From Oscheius tipulae (Eukaryota > Nematoda > Chromadorea > Rhabditida > Rhabditidae), in assembly GCA_037178975.1 (NCBI GenBank), contig JASJZH010000001.1, positions 1,178,001-1,242,000 on the forward strand: 64,000 nt of DNA, written 5' to 3'. Below the pieces are notes generated by a model that did no database searches, was not told the DNA's origin, and saw only the letters and a program-made list of their open reading frames with translations. Every line of letters begins with the position of its first letter. Within the stretch, counting starts at the first letter, position 1. Made by a program: the position numbers and the translations under genes. Below, in pieces: positions 1-13,555 of this stretch.

Positions 1-641
1 TCTCTTTTTTTGAAAGATACAGGCACTAAAGATTTTAGCGATCCCTGATCCTGGAATGACTCTTGTTTGCTTCTTCAGCTCGTGGCAAACTTTCAGTCGG
101 CGTATTTTCTGTAATACAAAACTGCCTACCCAACTATGTATTTAATTCTATTGAAATTTGGTACGTAACTGAAAGTATGCAGATTTAATGTTGAGCACGA
201 GCTATACTTTCTCGTTACTGTCCAAAAAAGGTTTCTTGGTTGACTGTTTACTGACCTCCAGTGAGAAACTAAGCGGAAAACAGTGGTAACAGATCAGCTC
301 AGCTCTTCTAGCGAGTGCCGAGATAGTACAGGGGAGAAACTGGCTTTGTTGAGCTTCAGAGCTCCAGAGATAGTTCGGAGATAGTAGTTCACTCCTGTAA
401 ACTTTTGTTCTCCTTTTTCTTTCAAAATCGCTAATTAGCCAAAGTTGTAGCTCTTTCAAAAGATCCCAAACACTCTAATTAATGGAAACAATAAGCTTTT
501 TAGAATTCAAACATTGTCAGTTCTAATTACTTGGCAAGTTATTTACTAACAGCCCCTCTCAACCGTCTTGTCGTATCTCGTCTGCTCTGCCTACTCTACT
601 GTAGCTCCCACTTTTTAATTCTCTTTCTCTCTAAAAATCAG
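1..641. other. left-edge region, no gene assigned
   Basis: I see no convincing coding exon here. A CT-rich acceptor (TTCTTCAG near 75-80) is followed by a short open stretch ending in TAA near position 110, which could be a terminal exon of a gene lying to the left, but it is too short to support. The last bases (about 600-641) are a pyrimidine-rich stretch ending in AG, used below as the acceptor of the first Rho GEF exon I can follow. Confidence 0.4.
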
Positions 642-2590
642 TGTTCTCCAGAGCCAATTTCTGTGCTAGTGAAGGAGAAGACAGCGCTCCGGCTCCTCTA
701 CCAAGAACTCCGGAACCGGCAAGGAAAGAATCGTCTACCACTACCTCGTCGTTGTTCAGTCCAGCGTGAGTGCTTCTACTATGTTTTTGAACATTTAGAA
801 GAGACAGAGACAGTCTTTCCTCTTCCAGTTCTGACATCAGCTACAGCTTCGCCTTTTTGCGTGATCACCAAAGCCCGGGTATTCAACTGGTCTCCAGCTC
901 ATCCGACCTTGACTACCGATCTGACGGAGAAGAGGAATGCTCTAGCTCCCAGATGGCACAAGTCGATGTCCGAAACGATGCGCTCTCTTCGAGGAGTAGC
1001 AAGAGTCCTTTCGTCGAGTCTACTGGCTCGCTAGAGTCCTTCGATGGCCACCAAAGCATCACAGCAGGCAGTGGAGAACAACTGGCGTCAAGAGCTTCAC
1101 AACCTAGTCTTCACTTCAAGTTTGGTGAGTCAGTCTCTGTCTCTCTCTCACTTTCAATTCAGACGACGAGGATGTTTCTACCCTGGTTGATTTTCAAAGG
1201 AGCCGCTCCATGAGCGACTTGTCCATAAACCAGAAGGTAACTCCCATTCCTGCCTCTTTCTCATTCTCTGTCTCTTAAGAACGCCAACGACTCGTCATAC
1301 CACTCACTGGATAGGAACCGAAGAAGCTCCCAGTCTTCCAACTCGAACAACAATAACAATGAGAAGGATGACTTTGCCGTCCTATCGCATCTCGTCTACG
1401 AACAAGCCGTCTCGCTCCAAGAGTCATCGGACAGCTCGGAGGAGGAGACAAAGCAGGAACTCGAGGAGACACGTAAGTCTTCTCCCATTATCAGAATTCC
1501 TTTTCTAGTAGCCTGCTTGGGTGAGAACGAATTGTGACGGGACTGACTCAGAGCCTGTAAAATGTCCTTTTGCTGCCCGTTCCCCCTCTCCTCTCCTGGT
1601 TTGTGTACATACTTTTAGCACAGGCGCGACATCGATATCACCTGTTGTCGCCTGTCTCTTTATGGTTCTATTCCAGTCCCTTATACCCTTACCATACTCC
1701 TAAAAGACAAATATGGGAAAAGCTGCCACTCTGACCCGTACCGTCCCATCTGCCCTTTTTTTTAGATGACAGACTACGTAGTTGTGTCCGAAGCCACAGA
1801 CGTCGCGTCGGACCCGTTTTACAGGCTCAAGACATGATTTTGGGGGTAGATGATGTACTGAAATTGTAACATTCTATTTGATCAATAAGCTTGTAGAACA
1901 TGAGAAATCTGCAATAGGAGCTAGAGCTCGAAAAGTAGGGTAGCAACCAGCTCCTTGCACGCGCGAGCACTGAACCTTAACGACGAACAGACATTTCCCC
2001 CTTTGAGCGTTGCACCCACCCGTATCGTCTCAGCGCATTCATGTCTTCGGATTTTTTGGGGTTACGGTATTCAAGACTCACCCGTACTCTCTCATCTCTG
2101 CCTCACTCTGAACGAATGGTCAGTTCCCACCTGTCTCTTAGAAACTCTTTCAGAAAACAGATTCTAGTATAGTCGAAAGCAAGAAGTAGGTGTCCCTGCT
2201 GCCAATCACTTTCAATCCCTCCTTGAACAGATGTTTACTTTTTCCGAAATTGTCATGTTCCTTGAGGAGAAGGAGGAGGCTCGTAAGTGACGTGAGAATG
2301 AGAGCCCGCTGTGTTACAACTTTGCTTTGCACTACTATATCTCTCTCTTTGTCTCTCTTGAGTGCAGTCATGACTCTTTCCCAATAGCCCTTTTGTCTAA
2401 TCCAATCTTTAGCCCTCTGGATCCTGTTTCAGTTTGTTGATTCGGGTGGATAGATCTGACCGCCGAATCGCTCTCCCTCTCTCTCTTTATCTCTGTTTGT
2501 GTGTTTGGGCTCATAGACGACAGAGATCGGGCTTACAGGAACACTCTCCAGCTGTTTTTGAAACACTTTCACTTCTCTTGATACACAGTA

Positions 2591-2626
<36 letters not shown>

Positions 2627-5600
2627 TTGCTCTGCCTCTTTGTCTCTCAGTCTCTCAGCCTCTCAGCCTCTCAGTCTCTGTCTCTCTGTCTCTCTGTCTC
2701 TCAGTCTCTCTGTCTCTCTATCTCTGGATCAGAGGTCAGCCTGTGTCAGTAAACAATCGCGAGCTTTCTGGGACACTTGAGCCACAGGATACCCGGAAAC
2801 TTCAACCCACTCGGTGTTCCTAGCTTTCATAATCTGCCAAAAGTCACAAGGGATACTTGAGATTTTCGCAGTCTTTTCAAAGTACGGGGTCTCGTCATTT
2901 TTTCCAGACCTCTCTGTCTCATTAATCCTGTCTTCGTCTTTATCTCTTCCTGCCACTCATCCCGATGAATAACCTCTCAGTCTCAAAAGTAGAAAAAGTA
3001 GAGCCTTATCAGTGACTCGGACGGAACACTGACGATCGTTTACCATCCAGACGCTTGCAATACTCCTAGGGTACCAACTTAGAATTTTTTGATTATGATT
3101 CAATGATTCTCATCGGGAAATTACTATCTCCATTTCCTTTTGCGATAATTTTCCTGATGAAGTTCTTTTCAGAGGAGAGCAGAGACGAAGTACCAGTTCT
3201 TGAGTCACCTAGTATTGGCTCAGCTGCTCGACTCTTGGAATTGCCTTCCATTAGCGAGGAGAACGAGGTGAGTCAATTGGGAACAGAGTTCGGGGTACCG
3301 TACTCAGAGAGACAAAGCGACACCGAGGTTTTCAGGAAGCCAGCCGATCCAGACACCCTTCTATGCATGGTATCGACCTGGACATCCCCGAGCCCGACCA
3401 CATAGCACCAGGCACCTTCCGCAAGTCAGAAGAAATGCCGCCCTCTGACACCCGTACCATTCATCGACGCGTGGTCAGCGACACGGTCACGAGCTATGGA
3501 CATCAAGTGCCGGAGGAATACGCACCAGTACTGGAGCCTCTACCTTATCCTGTACTCATCCGCGACTCAATAGGAAGAAGTAGTCAATCAGGACGGTGTA
3601 TGAGTCAGTGCATCTTGAATACCACGGAAGTTCCGTCAGGACCAGTCACGACTGACAGGAGCCTAAGCAAGTCTGATCCTTCTCTAGAAGAAAAGAATGG
3701 TAAGTCTGCCTCTGTCTGTGAACAAACTATGTCCAGAAGTCCAACCCTGTGGAAGCGACCATCCCGACTCCGTAGACGACGAGGTTCCCCTGATCCAAGC
3801 TCCTGAGCCACCCCCTGTCAAGCTCACTCGCAAATACTCGGTCAAGCCCAACTCCTGGCAAGGCTACTTCAATCACGGGGCAGCCACTCCACACACGGTG
3901 AGTCAGCTCCTTTTTATCCTTTCCATCATACAAGTTTAGTCACTCCTTCAAAAACTTTGTCGGTATGTTAAAAATGTCGTAATGTGCCTGTGCTGTCCTC
4001 ATGGTCAATAGCTTATTTGACTGCAAGTACAAACTACAAATTTGTGTTGTTATCAGATTTTCTGATTCGTCAAAAGAAGGCATTTTAAGTTCCCGCTAGC
4101 TTAGACAAAAAGTAAAAGAGCATGAGAACGAAAGGGGCTCGCCTGAAGTTGAAACTTTGCGCTCACAACCTTTCTCATTCTCCTAGGTCGTGCATCAGCT
4201 AGAAGTGTTGAAATTTTGACTTATTATGGTAAGTGTGTTAAACCTAGAATAACTGAGTGACCATTCCCATCATAAACAAGGAAAAATAGTGTCATCAAAT
4301 AGCTGAAACACTAGTAAATTGCGAAAGGCAAGATTAGTCTAGAATGACTAGACAGGCCCAGAAACTGACAAGTGGAAAGGAATACGTGACTGAACAGGAG
4401 AGACTGAGAGAAAGAGAAACAGTAAGAAAAAGAGATACAGAGTTAGAGAGACAGAGATACTTTTCTATCCTACAGTAACCCAATCCATTTCCAGGTTGTC
4501 ACCCCAACTACAGCCTCCCTCCCACACACCGGTTCCAAGTCAAAGCTGTCCAGTAAGAGCGAGAATGACAAGTAAGCTCCCTCTTTTTTTCCACAAAACC
4601 TTCACCATTGCCTTCAAATCTCGAACGTGTCCATATCCCCCTTCGTTTTTCATGTCCTGGTGTTGGGTGGTGCTGTGCCTCTTTCCTCCTCTATGTTCCG
4701 CTCTGCTTTTTAGCCTGGAGGTCTCCCCACCGACCAGCGACGCGAGCGGACTGTCTCGAAGCTCCAGTGGCTCCTCTGTTGTTGCCTTTATGCGTCGAAG
4801 TTTGCGTAGGATCAGTGCCCGACAGGGCTCTCTGCCCTCCTCACCGGAATTTGTCGAGGTTGTCGTGGAGCTAGCGCCTGACACCAGCACCCTGAAGAGA
4901 CGCAACACCACACCGAATAGGAAAAAATTGCACAAACCGGCTCTTCGGTAAGTCCCCTGGAGAGGAGAGCCCAGCTGGACTACTACTGCATGTTCGCACA
5001 TTGTTTTTTTTTATGTTTTAGATCCGAGTCCCCCACGGTCTTGTGGTTGGTTTTTGAGTGTGTCCTCTCCCTATCTGTGCCTCTCTCTGTCTCTCATTCC
5101 GATCACCGCAGATGTTTAACTGTGTCCAAGTGTCTGTCCCTGAACTGTGTCTTTCTAATTTGCATCCTTACTCTTTTACTCTCTCAGTTTCTAAGGTCTT
5201 TTGAGTAGTCAACGGAATCAGTTCTGAAAGAGACAGAGAGTGACAGTGAAAGTACATCTAGATGGCATTGCCCGCAACTTCATCTTACAACTTTTTACAA
5301 AAAGACCGACCCGGTCGGAACTGGCACCCGTTTCCCGCTCCCCACAAACTCTCCCTTCCACGCCTATTTAACCCCCTTTAGCCTGTAAGGGTAGTAAAAA
5401 GTTGTTGGAAAACAAAATTCAGCTATCTGTTTTCAGGAATCGAGTAGAGAAGCCGAAGCAAAAGAGTGGATCGGAGACGTTTTCGTTGAGAGGGCTGTTC
5501 CATGGAAAGAAAGTGAGTGACAGAGACAGCGGAAAGAATGACTGTTCAACAATCATATTTCCAGAGGCCAAAACTTGACGGCGTCAACTTTTCTCCAACC

Positions 5601-7184
5601 TCCGAGCCAGGAACTCCACCAGGAAGTGCGACCATGCCGACCTCGAAGAGTAGCAGTCGTTCCGCCCTGCCAAACTTCTCTGACAGTTAGTTCTTTTACT
5701 TTTTTCTGCATGGGGGTTCTCTTTCCCACCTTCTTCTCTTCTATTCAGGCATGAATTGGGCCACGGATGTACTGTATGGATCTGTGACTGGGCGATTAAC
5801 CAGAGGTACTGTGAGACTGGCTTATCACCTTACCCTTTGTGGCACTGTCCGGGTTTTGAGGTCTTCACCTTTGTTAGAGTGTAGAATATGAGAGAGTACT
5901 CAGTTCTGGTAGAGTGGACTTGAAAACGGACTGGGCAAGAGTGTACAGGAGGGATTGACGACTATCTACCGAGACAATACGGTTTGTAATTGGTAGGAGG
6001 AAAGCATTCTCCGACGACCGGGAAAGGCATTCTCCGGCAGTCTTTCTGGCTATCGAGATAGTTCGGGTTAGTAGCTCTCTGTCTGCCGAAATGATACAGA
6101 AACAAGTTTTACTAGCTAGCGGAACGGCGCGAGCTCGAATATCTCTGTCTATGGATGCGGATACAGTATCTCTGAACAACCGAGAAGATGTGGGTGATTA
6201 TCCCATCTTTTATCGTAGCTTCTTTGTAGAAAATTATTGCTTCCAAGATGGTATTGGATCGAGACTTTTCGACTGCTGAGACGGTATGGGCATAACCCTA
6301 TCAGCTACCGAGAACATGAGAGAGCCGACACGATTTCAAGGAAGTATAGGTTTAAACTCTTTGGATCAATATCTCTTTCCTGATTGTTAGTTTTCGTTGG
6401 GAGACCATGAGGAAAAGTCTCGATCCAATACCATCTTGGAACATCTAAATATTGCTGCCGCAAATCGAATACTATTAGCTATAGAAGCAGAGAAGGAAAT
6501 CATAGATCGTTTCGACCACTCTCTCCTTGAATAGCATTCCGCTCCCATAATAGATTCGCAAATTCCTCGTGTGTCCAAAATTATCGGCATGATGAGTCAA
6601 TGGGGACCGATCAGGAAGCTCTCTCTCTCTCATCGGGGGCCCATCGATCTGGCCCGCCTTCAGGTAGCCTTTTGTCTTCGATGAGAAGTTGCCCTGAATC
6701 ATCCACGATACAGTTTCCATCACCAACACCACCAGCAGCATTTCCACATTTTTGACTCCTCGTGGTTATGGGAGAGCGAAGAAGTAGTCTCCCGAACACC
6801 ATCGGCAGTTATCTTGTCAGGGCAAGTTCGAATCCGTTGATCAACAGACTCGGGAACATCTTGAAAGGAGAGGAACATGAAGAACACATCCCGGCGGAGC
6901 ATGTCGAAGAGCTCGAAGAAGCCAGCCAGTTCGCCCAGATTCTCAAGAATCAGAGATCTCAGTCGGCGGTGGAGACTATGACTGCCAACATCCATATTGA
7001 GATTCTGCAGGATTTTGCGAAACAGCACTTGGGACAGCACAGATGGTCAGATGGAGACCTGGGCAGAACGATCATCGGGATAGGAGATGAGGGTAGTACC
7101 TTTGGGAGTCAGGGTAAGATTGGGGTGACCATCTTTACAGAAAGGAACAGAGAGAGACAAAGAGTCAGAGAGACAGTGAGACAT

Positions 7185-7217
<33 letters not shown>

Positions 7218-10200
7218 CAGAGACAGAGCGACAGGGCGACACAGAGACAGAGATACAGGGAGACATTGAGACAGTGAGACCGAGGGTCAGAGTGATCGAT
7301 GTTTTTCTCTATTTATTTACTCTGCCAGCCAGTGTCAGAACTATCTTCTCTCTAGTTGATTGCTGATCTTTTTATGACTTTGTGTGATAAACTTTAATGT
7401 CCAGCCGAGAGAGGACTGGGATGCATGGACTTCTACAGCTTCTTTCTCTGTCTCTTCTCGAGAAGACCAACTATTAGACTCTTCAGACACAATTGTGGAA
7501 TCGCTCAATATAAACAGTCTGGAGTCGAGAGTAATCACAATTGGAATCCCGGAAGAACCGACGACCACCATAGAACATAGGAGAACATTCACGAGCGAGG
7601 GCTGCAGTCCTAGCAGTCATAATCATCGACGGGAGAGGAGTGATGACATTGTCCTTCAACTGTCAAGGAAGGGATCACATCCGGAGCCTGTCCAAGTAGC
7701 GGTCAAGCATAGGAGAAGCAGTAGCGCGTTCATCAAAGACTTTTTGACTAGGGGAGGCCGGTCGAGCAGTGATGCTGGGAATGGTAGGGACTGGGGAACA
7801 CTATGTCCTGTGTCTTTGCATAATTGTCCCTTTCTCACATTCCTTACAGAAAAGTGGTTTCAGGTGATGGACTGACGGAACTACCGGACAGATTCCATCG
7901 TCTACTGTCACCGAATGGCTGTCATGAGGACGAGGAGAATGGAAATGTGAAGGTCGACTATATCCAACAGTTGTTGTGAGTTCCGTTCTGTCTCCCTATC
8001 TCTCTGCTTCTCTGTAACTTTTGATTTTCAGGGAGAACCCTCTCTATGCCAAGTTCGACCTTTTCTCCAAACCTACTCACAATTCCTGGAGAGAGAAGTG
8101 GCGACCGGACAAGATGAGCCCAAAACAGGTCAACAAACAGGATGCGATTTTCGGTATAGATCCCGGGAAACCCATTCAATCTGTTTTCAGAGCTAATCAG
8201 TCTCGAGAGAGAACACTGCGCCAATTTGGCGTTCCTCCAAGGAGCCTACAGGCAACGGCTAATGGATGAAGGTGTCATGACGCGCGATGAAGTCAATCAA
8301 CTCATTCCTGACGTTATTGAGTCTCTCCTCTTGTTCCACACTCACTTCTTGAGTTTGTTACTGGAAAGGCAAGCGGAAAGCAACGAGATCGAGACCATAT
8401 CGGATATTTTGATTGATAAGGTAAGGAGGACAGAAAAACAGAGAGACTCTCAGGTTTTCTAAAACATCATAGTTTCAGCTCTCGGATGACGGAGTCTATA
8501 CCTCTTTATGTATTAACGCCTACACCACCTTTGGAATCTCAAAAGACCGCTCGGAGCGTCAATGGGCACTGCTGATCGAGAAAAACCAAAAGTTCCAAGA
8601 TTTTATCAGACGCTGCAATACTCATCCTCTCTATCGGAAGTATGACTTCAAAACAGTGATGACCAGGACAATTGCTCGACCGGCCAAATACGGGCTTCTG
8701 ATTGATGGAATCCTGAAACATGAGAGCAATAAGTTCTGTCCTCAATATGAGAAAACAGAGAAGGCGGCAGAGACGGCGAAGAAATTCGCGATGAGGATCG
8801 ATAGCAATCTGTTGAAACTGCAGATGGACAAGAGATGGGATGTCATCAAGAATAATTTTGATAATTCGAGTCAGACACGGATGTTCATCGCGGACAAGAG
8901 TGTTACAGATGGGTTTATCAGTGTCGATTGGAATGTAAGTTGACAGAGATAGAGACACTATTCAAATTCCTTTTTTAGATCGAGAGCATCTGTTCCCAAA
9001 TGACCCCAGATAAAGGTCGACGACTTCTCTGTATCGGAGAGGCCCATGTCAAGTCTCTGTCCATCAGCCGAATGACCCCTGTTACTGTCATCTGTTTTGA
9101 TGACATCATCGTCTTCTTGAGCAAAAAGAACGGAACCAGTGGAAAATACCAGTTCGCTCCAATGGTAAGAATTCTATCCATTCGGCTAACTGTCTCTCCT
9201 TCAGGACCAGCCTGTCATCGCTCTCCACGCCCTGATTCTCCGAAACTTGGCGGGAAACTCTCTGAACATGATGCTAATCCCGTCTGTCAAGCCAGCCCTG
9301 GTTGACATTGAGTTCATGACCAAGACTGACCTGAACAAATGGCAGAAGACTCTCGAGAAGGCCATTATCCACGCTCCTGTGAAAGGTGTATATTTGTTAA
9401 CCGAGGGGGAGAATCTGACTTCGCTCAAAAGATGGTTGGGGAGATGAGCGTGGTTATTGAATCGATCACTTGATGCTATTGCCTCTTTGTCTAAGATATT
9501 GGATAGTATTCAGGAATCTTTGGTAATTGAAATAGAATCTATTACCTCTTTGATTGATACTAACACTGTATGTAGTTATTATAGAATTTGGCGCACCTAT
9601 TTGTCCAAACGGCGCAGTCGGTAAGAGGTCCGGTTATAGTCTGTTTCCAACGAAGAGCGGCACCTGAGCACCTTTGTGCGGGAGCCTTTTGGCGGGAAGA
9701 GAAAGTCTTTTAAAATGCCGCTTCGTTGGAAATGGACTATACGGCGCACACGTCCTGGGCTCGATCCTCAGTTTTCCCTCCCATCCCACACATCTATATC
9801 AAACCATTTCAGTCCGTCTGAACAAGCGTGAGACCGATGACTACCTCCGCCAGGCCACCCAGGAACACGAGAAACTGGAACGCAAACAGAAGGAGGCCGA
9901 AGAGCAGTGGATGAAGCAGCTGACAGAGATTTTCAAAAGGAACAGTGTTGAAGAGCTGGCCATGTTCAGTAACTACGTCGGGAAGCGGAATGACTTCGCT
10001 CAAGACCTGCAAAACCATTTGGACTCGATGCCTTTGAGAGGAAGACACGATCTGGTCGAGAAGGTGAAGGACAACGTTCGACAGAAGTTCAGGGAGCTCA
10101 GGGAGATGAAGTCTGTCCCGATAAAGAAATGTGAGGAATTTGAACCATTTTCGATGCTCTTTAAGCGACTACCAAAAACTCTGTGATCTTATCACCAGAT

Positions 10201-12282
10201 GTCATTAAATGGCGTCAAACAGGGGGCGATAACTCTCAATGGGTGCACTGATCAGAACTTTTCCAGTAATCAACGACATGACCCAAGCAAAGGAGACAAT
10301 TCTGTGGACATATCTTCAGGAGTTGGAGGAGGGAACAGCCGTCCGATTGGACAGTGGAGAGGTGTCAGATGGTTCGGGTTCAGACAGTTCTGCCTCCGGC
10401 TCTAGGGATCAGCCACGAAGAGTCAAGACGTTCCACGGAGAGGAGGGAACTTCCAAACCGACGAGTAAGTAACTGTCCCTTTATCTCTCTAGCCTTCTCC
10501 TATGTGAAAAGCTATTTTCAGGCAACGAGTCATCCCCCTTTGTTTTTACCAATGAGTAGACCCCCGTTTCAATCGAACTTCCAGAGTCTGGCGGAATTCG
10601 CCGTCACACGACCGTTCCCCGAATGGGAGCCAAGGAAGAGGAGCACAGTGATGAGTCGGATGATGTCAAGAGGGTACAGGTCGAGGAGAGGACTCATTCC
10701 CTACCTGTAAGCTAACACATTTGATCTTTACTGAATGAACTTTTAGCTAACCCAGTCCCTGTCCTGTCACCGAGAATGCCGTCGTTTAATACGGGATCTT
10801 GAAACATTGAAGGATGAGAACATCAGACTGAAGAATGCGCTAGCGCTCGACAAATGTCGGATAGCATCTCTGGAGAAAATGAGGACAGGGTCCTCCCAAA
10901 TGCTTTCCTCCTCCGTGGAAACGTTAGAGGTTTTGAGGAAAAAGGAGAAGGAGGTCCGAGAGGAGGAGGCGAGAAAGAAGAAGAACATCGAGCATATGGA
11001 GAACGATCTCGACGAGCAGAGAAAAAAGTTGGAAGACGATAGAGCTAAATTTGAACAGGAGAAAGCCAAACTCGAGGTAAAAAAAACTCAAATTCGAACT
11101 GTCTTCGTCTCTGTCACTCTTTCTTACCAACAAATTCAGTCTGATCACCGTCGCCGAGAAGCCGAGCTTGCTGAGAAATGGATAGCTCTATCTGAAGCCA
11201 GAAACGGAGATGTTCTGGAAAAGAAACCAGCCAGAGCCCGTGTCAACACTGACTATTCCACAAAGTCACCGTAAGTTCCCTTTCCTTCAGTTTTAAATCT
11301 TTGAGTGGTTCAGGTCATTTGAAATCCGAAGTTAATGCATAAAGTAAGACAGAAGTAACGTGGTGGTACTAACAAATTCTGTACAAGCCTAATCAGATTC
11401 TTGAAAAAACACGCTTACACTTGAGTTGTCTAACAAACCTTTTTAACATCCGATTCTTAAAACTAGGAGGTCAAAGCGTATTCAAACATTTAAGAGTGTT
11501 CGGTTTTCAAAAGTAACGCTGACTGGCTTGTAGCTCCCACGATGATAGTTCTATGCACGATTTTTAGAACCAATATAGTCTCTTTGTGTTGATTCATGGA
11601 AAAAAATAAAACGAGCTTTAGTAATCTATTTTAAATTGCCTGCGCGTCTCTGTCTGTCTGAAGCCTTTTGCCCGTAGCCAATTGTCGAGCTAGTGCGTAA
11701 GGCTGTGGACGCGTGAGACCAGATCCCACCCGGAGTCACACTATTTTGGAAAGTACCCTTGCTTTAACCGAGTAAGTGAAAATACCAATCACATTTGTGG
11801 GTTTCCGGTCTCCAAACAAAATTACTACTACTGCCCTTCAAAGCTTTAGCTAAATCTAAAAATCCCGTGGGTAACTAACTTAATGAACAAACTCAGTAGG
11901 AAGTGAACTTGCCTAATTTACTGATTAATGTTATCACCGGGAAACCATATTGTTAACCGAACTTAATCATTAAAAAATCTTCCAGAAGCATTCCACAGCC
12001 CTCCACCAAACTCTATCCCAATATAGGCCTAGGCCACTACAAATAAGTACAGTACCTTTTTTCTAATTTCCAACGCTTCCCGCCTCAATACGCTAACCTG
12101 GGAAATATCAAACTGTGTGTTTAACTTCCCTCTACGCTAAACCTGAGCTTATTTCCGCCTAATAGTCGCTTTGAATTTTGTTTTCCCCGCCAAAATGACT
12201 ATTTTTCAGCCAACAGCAGGTCGTAATGACTCGCGATCTTTCTCATCTCATCGAGAAGACTGAAGTCAAGAAGAAGAAATAG
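642..12282 (+). CDS. Rho guanine-nucleotide exchange factor (DH-PH, coiled coil), 5' end uncertain
   Basis: Multi-exon gene; activates Rho-type GTPases by nucleotide exchange at the cell cortex. Exons from about 642 to 7980 encode a Ser-rich, probably disordered N-terminus. The DH domain spans about 8110-8935: after splicing out 8155-8191 the frame reads VNKQDAIFELISLEREH, then RDEVNQLIPDVIESLLLFHT and ITKYP-type helix equivalents (RTIARPAKYGLLIDGIL). The PH domain follows (about 8979-9385), then a helical exon (9812-10128) and a coiled coil (about 10750-11260, Glu/Lys heptads). The last exon begins at 12210 and ends KKKK-TAG at 12282; splice phases agree. The W...KRQ..I.ELI.TE layout and C-terminal coiled coil recall the ARHGEF2/ARHGEF18/AKAP13 group; no C1 zinc pattern was seen. 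Introns are mostly 34-60 bp. The start is not defined: the first exon begins at an acceptor, so true exon 1 lies upstream, perhaps outside the window. Confidence is high for DH-PH, low for the N-terminal exon set. Confidence 0.85.
2594..2724. repeat. CT microsatellite and CTCTCAGT/CTCTGT repeats
   Basis: A pure (CT)n run of about 30 bases is followed by degenerate CTCTCAGC and CTCTGTCT units. It lies inside an intron of the Rho GEF gene. Any open frame across it (Leu/Ser-rich) is an artefact of the repeat. Confidence 0.9.
6243..6439. repeat. 28-bp perfect inverted repeat in a Rho GEF intron
   Basis: The 28 bases at 6243-6270 are the exact reverse complement of 6412-6439, with 141 bases between. 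The arm begins CCAAGATGGTATTGG. It sits in the roughly 900-bp intron between the exon ending near 5805 and the exon at about 6770-7110. It could be a small fold-back or MITE-like insertion; I do not see a clear target duplication. Flanking sequence rich in CGAGATAGTTCGG-like words resembles sequence near 380-400. Confidence 0.8.
7171..7275. repeat. AG microsatellite with GACAGAGA units
   Basis: Intronic simple repeat: a run of about 26 bases of alternating AG, then GACAGAGACAGAGCGACAGG-type units. It is the purine-strand version of the CT repeats seen in other introns here, so both orientations relative to transcription occur in one gene. Confidence 0.9.
9590..9790 (+). repeat. tRNA-like element in a Rho GEF intron
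   Basis: Intron between the PH exon (ending about 9385) and the helical exon (about 9812). It contains an A-box-like GGCGCAGTCGGTAAG near 9609 and, further on, a B-box-like GGGCTCGATCCTC near 9757. The spacing (about 150 bases) is too long for a plain tRNA, so it is better read as a tRNA-derived SINE or a decayed tRNA copy with an insertion. No cloverleaf was established. Confidence 0.4.
11630..11760 (+). repeat. dispersed repeat (TTTAAATTG...TGTCTGAAGCC family), copy 1
   Basis: In the 939-bp last intron of the Rho GEF gene. The core TTTAAATTGCC.GCGCGTCTC, then TGTCTGTCTGAAGCC, recurs at 59091-59130 (+) and inverted at 60771-60825. Here the core is followed by GCCAATTGTCGAGCTAGTGCG and a tRNA-like stretch. 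It probably marks an end of a transposable element family. Confidence 0.6.
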
Positions 12283-13555
12283 ACAAGTCCGGTTTTTTGA
12301 ACACGTGTTCCCTGGGTTTACTGTATCCCATTTACTCACTTTGTTTGCTGTAATAATTTCTTAGAAAATACGAAACGAAAATGCCTTTGAAAATACGTGT
12401 CTCGGTTGTATATTCTTGTTCATTCCTTTACTACATTTCTCTTCTCTGCGATGACCCAATCTTGGCTCAATGACCCCCAGTGTAATACTGATATCTGCTT
12501 ATGATTCATTAGAAAATGATATGTATCTATTGTCTATCGATATAGGGATAAATATTTTACAAAACAACCGTATGTGCTTATTGGTTGTAGATCAACTCTC
12601 TGTTATCAACGTGATTCTTTTGTGGATCGAGAGAGAGACAGGTTAGATGATGAGGCAATTCGACTAATAGACAATGCACTATGGAAGGCATGGCAGGAAA
12701 TATTGGGACAGAATGTGGGAGTAACAAAGTGAACGTAGCAAGATGGGAACGAAAATAGGTCAGGGGAAAGAGAATAAAAGTGAAGGATTCTGGTGATAGA
12801 TCAACAATCTCCCAGAAAAATTTAACTAGTCGTGTTTATGCGCTAAGGACGGGTATGATACACTGTGAGAGTTAGGTTAGCATAGAATGATCGCAGACTT
12901 ACATGGTTTGATTCGCAGCACAAAAAAAATGCATATACCTTTGAAATATGCAAACCCTAAAAATATTGTACTGATGTAAGGTAGAATGGTGAGAAAGAAA
13001 AAAAGAAAAAGGATCCTGCAACAATGTCTCTCCTCTCACTCTCGCCCGGTGATAACAATGTCTTTAATTACTCACCGTATCACACTTACTCTGCCTTATT
13101 TTGATTTCTCTCTATAAATTTTTAGAATGCTAGCGATACGTTCTCTCATTTTTAAACTTTTTTACCGCTTGAAAGAACTGCTATTTGGAAAAGAGCATGA
13201 TTGCTGGCCAGAAGGACCACTGTCTCTCGTCAAGTTGGTTTCATAGCTTCTTTTCTGTGACTTTGTTCCAGAAAGTGCGACAAGGACAACGAGGAACATT
13301 CTAAGCATAAGTATTTCCTTCTCCCTTCATCTCTTCTACGTGGATCAAAGGTTAGTTGCGTCAGCTCTTGTTTTTGAAAATGATTTTGTAGGCAATTGGG
13401 AACGTGGCATTCACTGGAACCCTAGAATGTTTGCACTTTTCCGAATATGTGATTTTTGAACAGGCGAGTCCTTTTGCAGCTATTTAGTGATTTTGTTAAC
13501 GGGTGCCAAATTAGGGGACTGCAAAACTTGCGCACCCAATTAAAAATCTTTTAGG
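12283..13555. other. intergenic region, no gene seen
   Basis: Between the Rho GEF stop codon and the first traceable kinase-like exon. It is AT-rich with no sustained coding frame on either strand. An exon-like piece at about 13383-13463, bounded by TTTTGTAG and a GCGAGT donor-like site, might belong to the following gene but has no recognisable protein. Confidence 0.5.

Noticed and set aside
2434-2823. Ser/Leu-rich protein over the CT repeat
   Set aside because: The frame is open only because of the simple repeat inside an intron.
6720-7040. Minus-strand frame with a helical-looking protein
   Set aside because: It is the shadow of a plausible + strand exon of the Rho GEF gene with coherent Glu/Gln-rich helices; no splice or start support on the minus strand.
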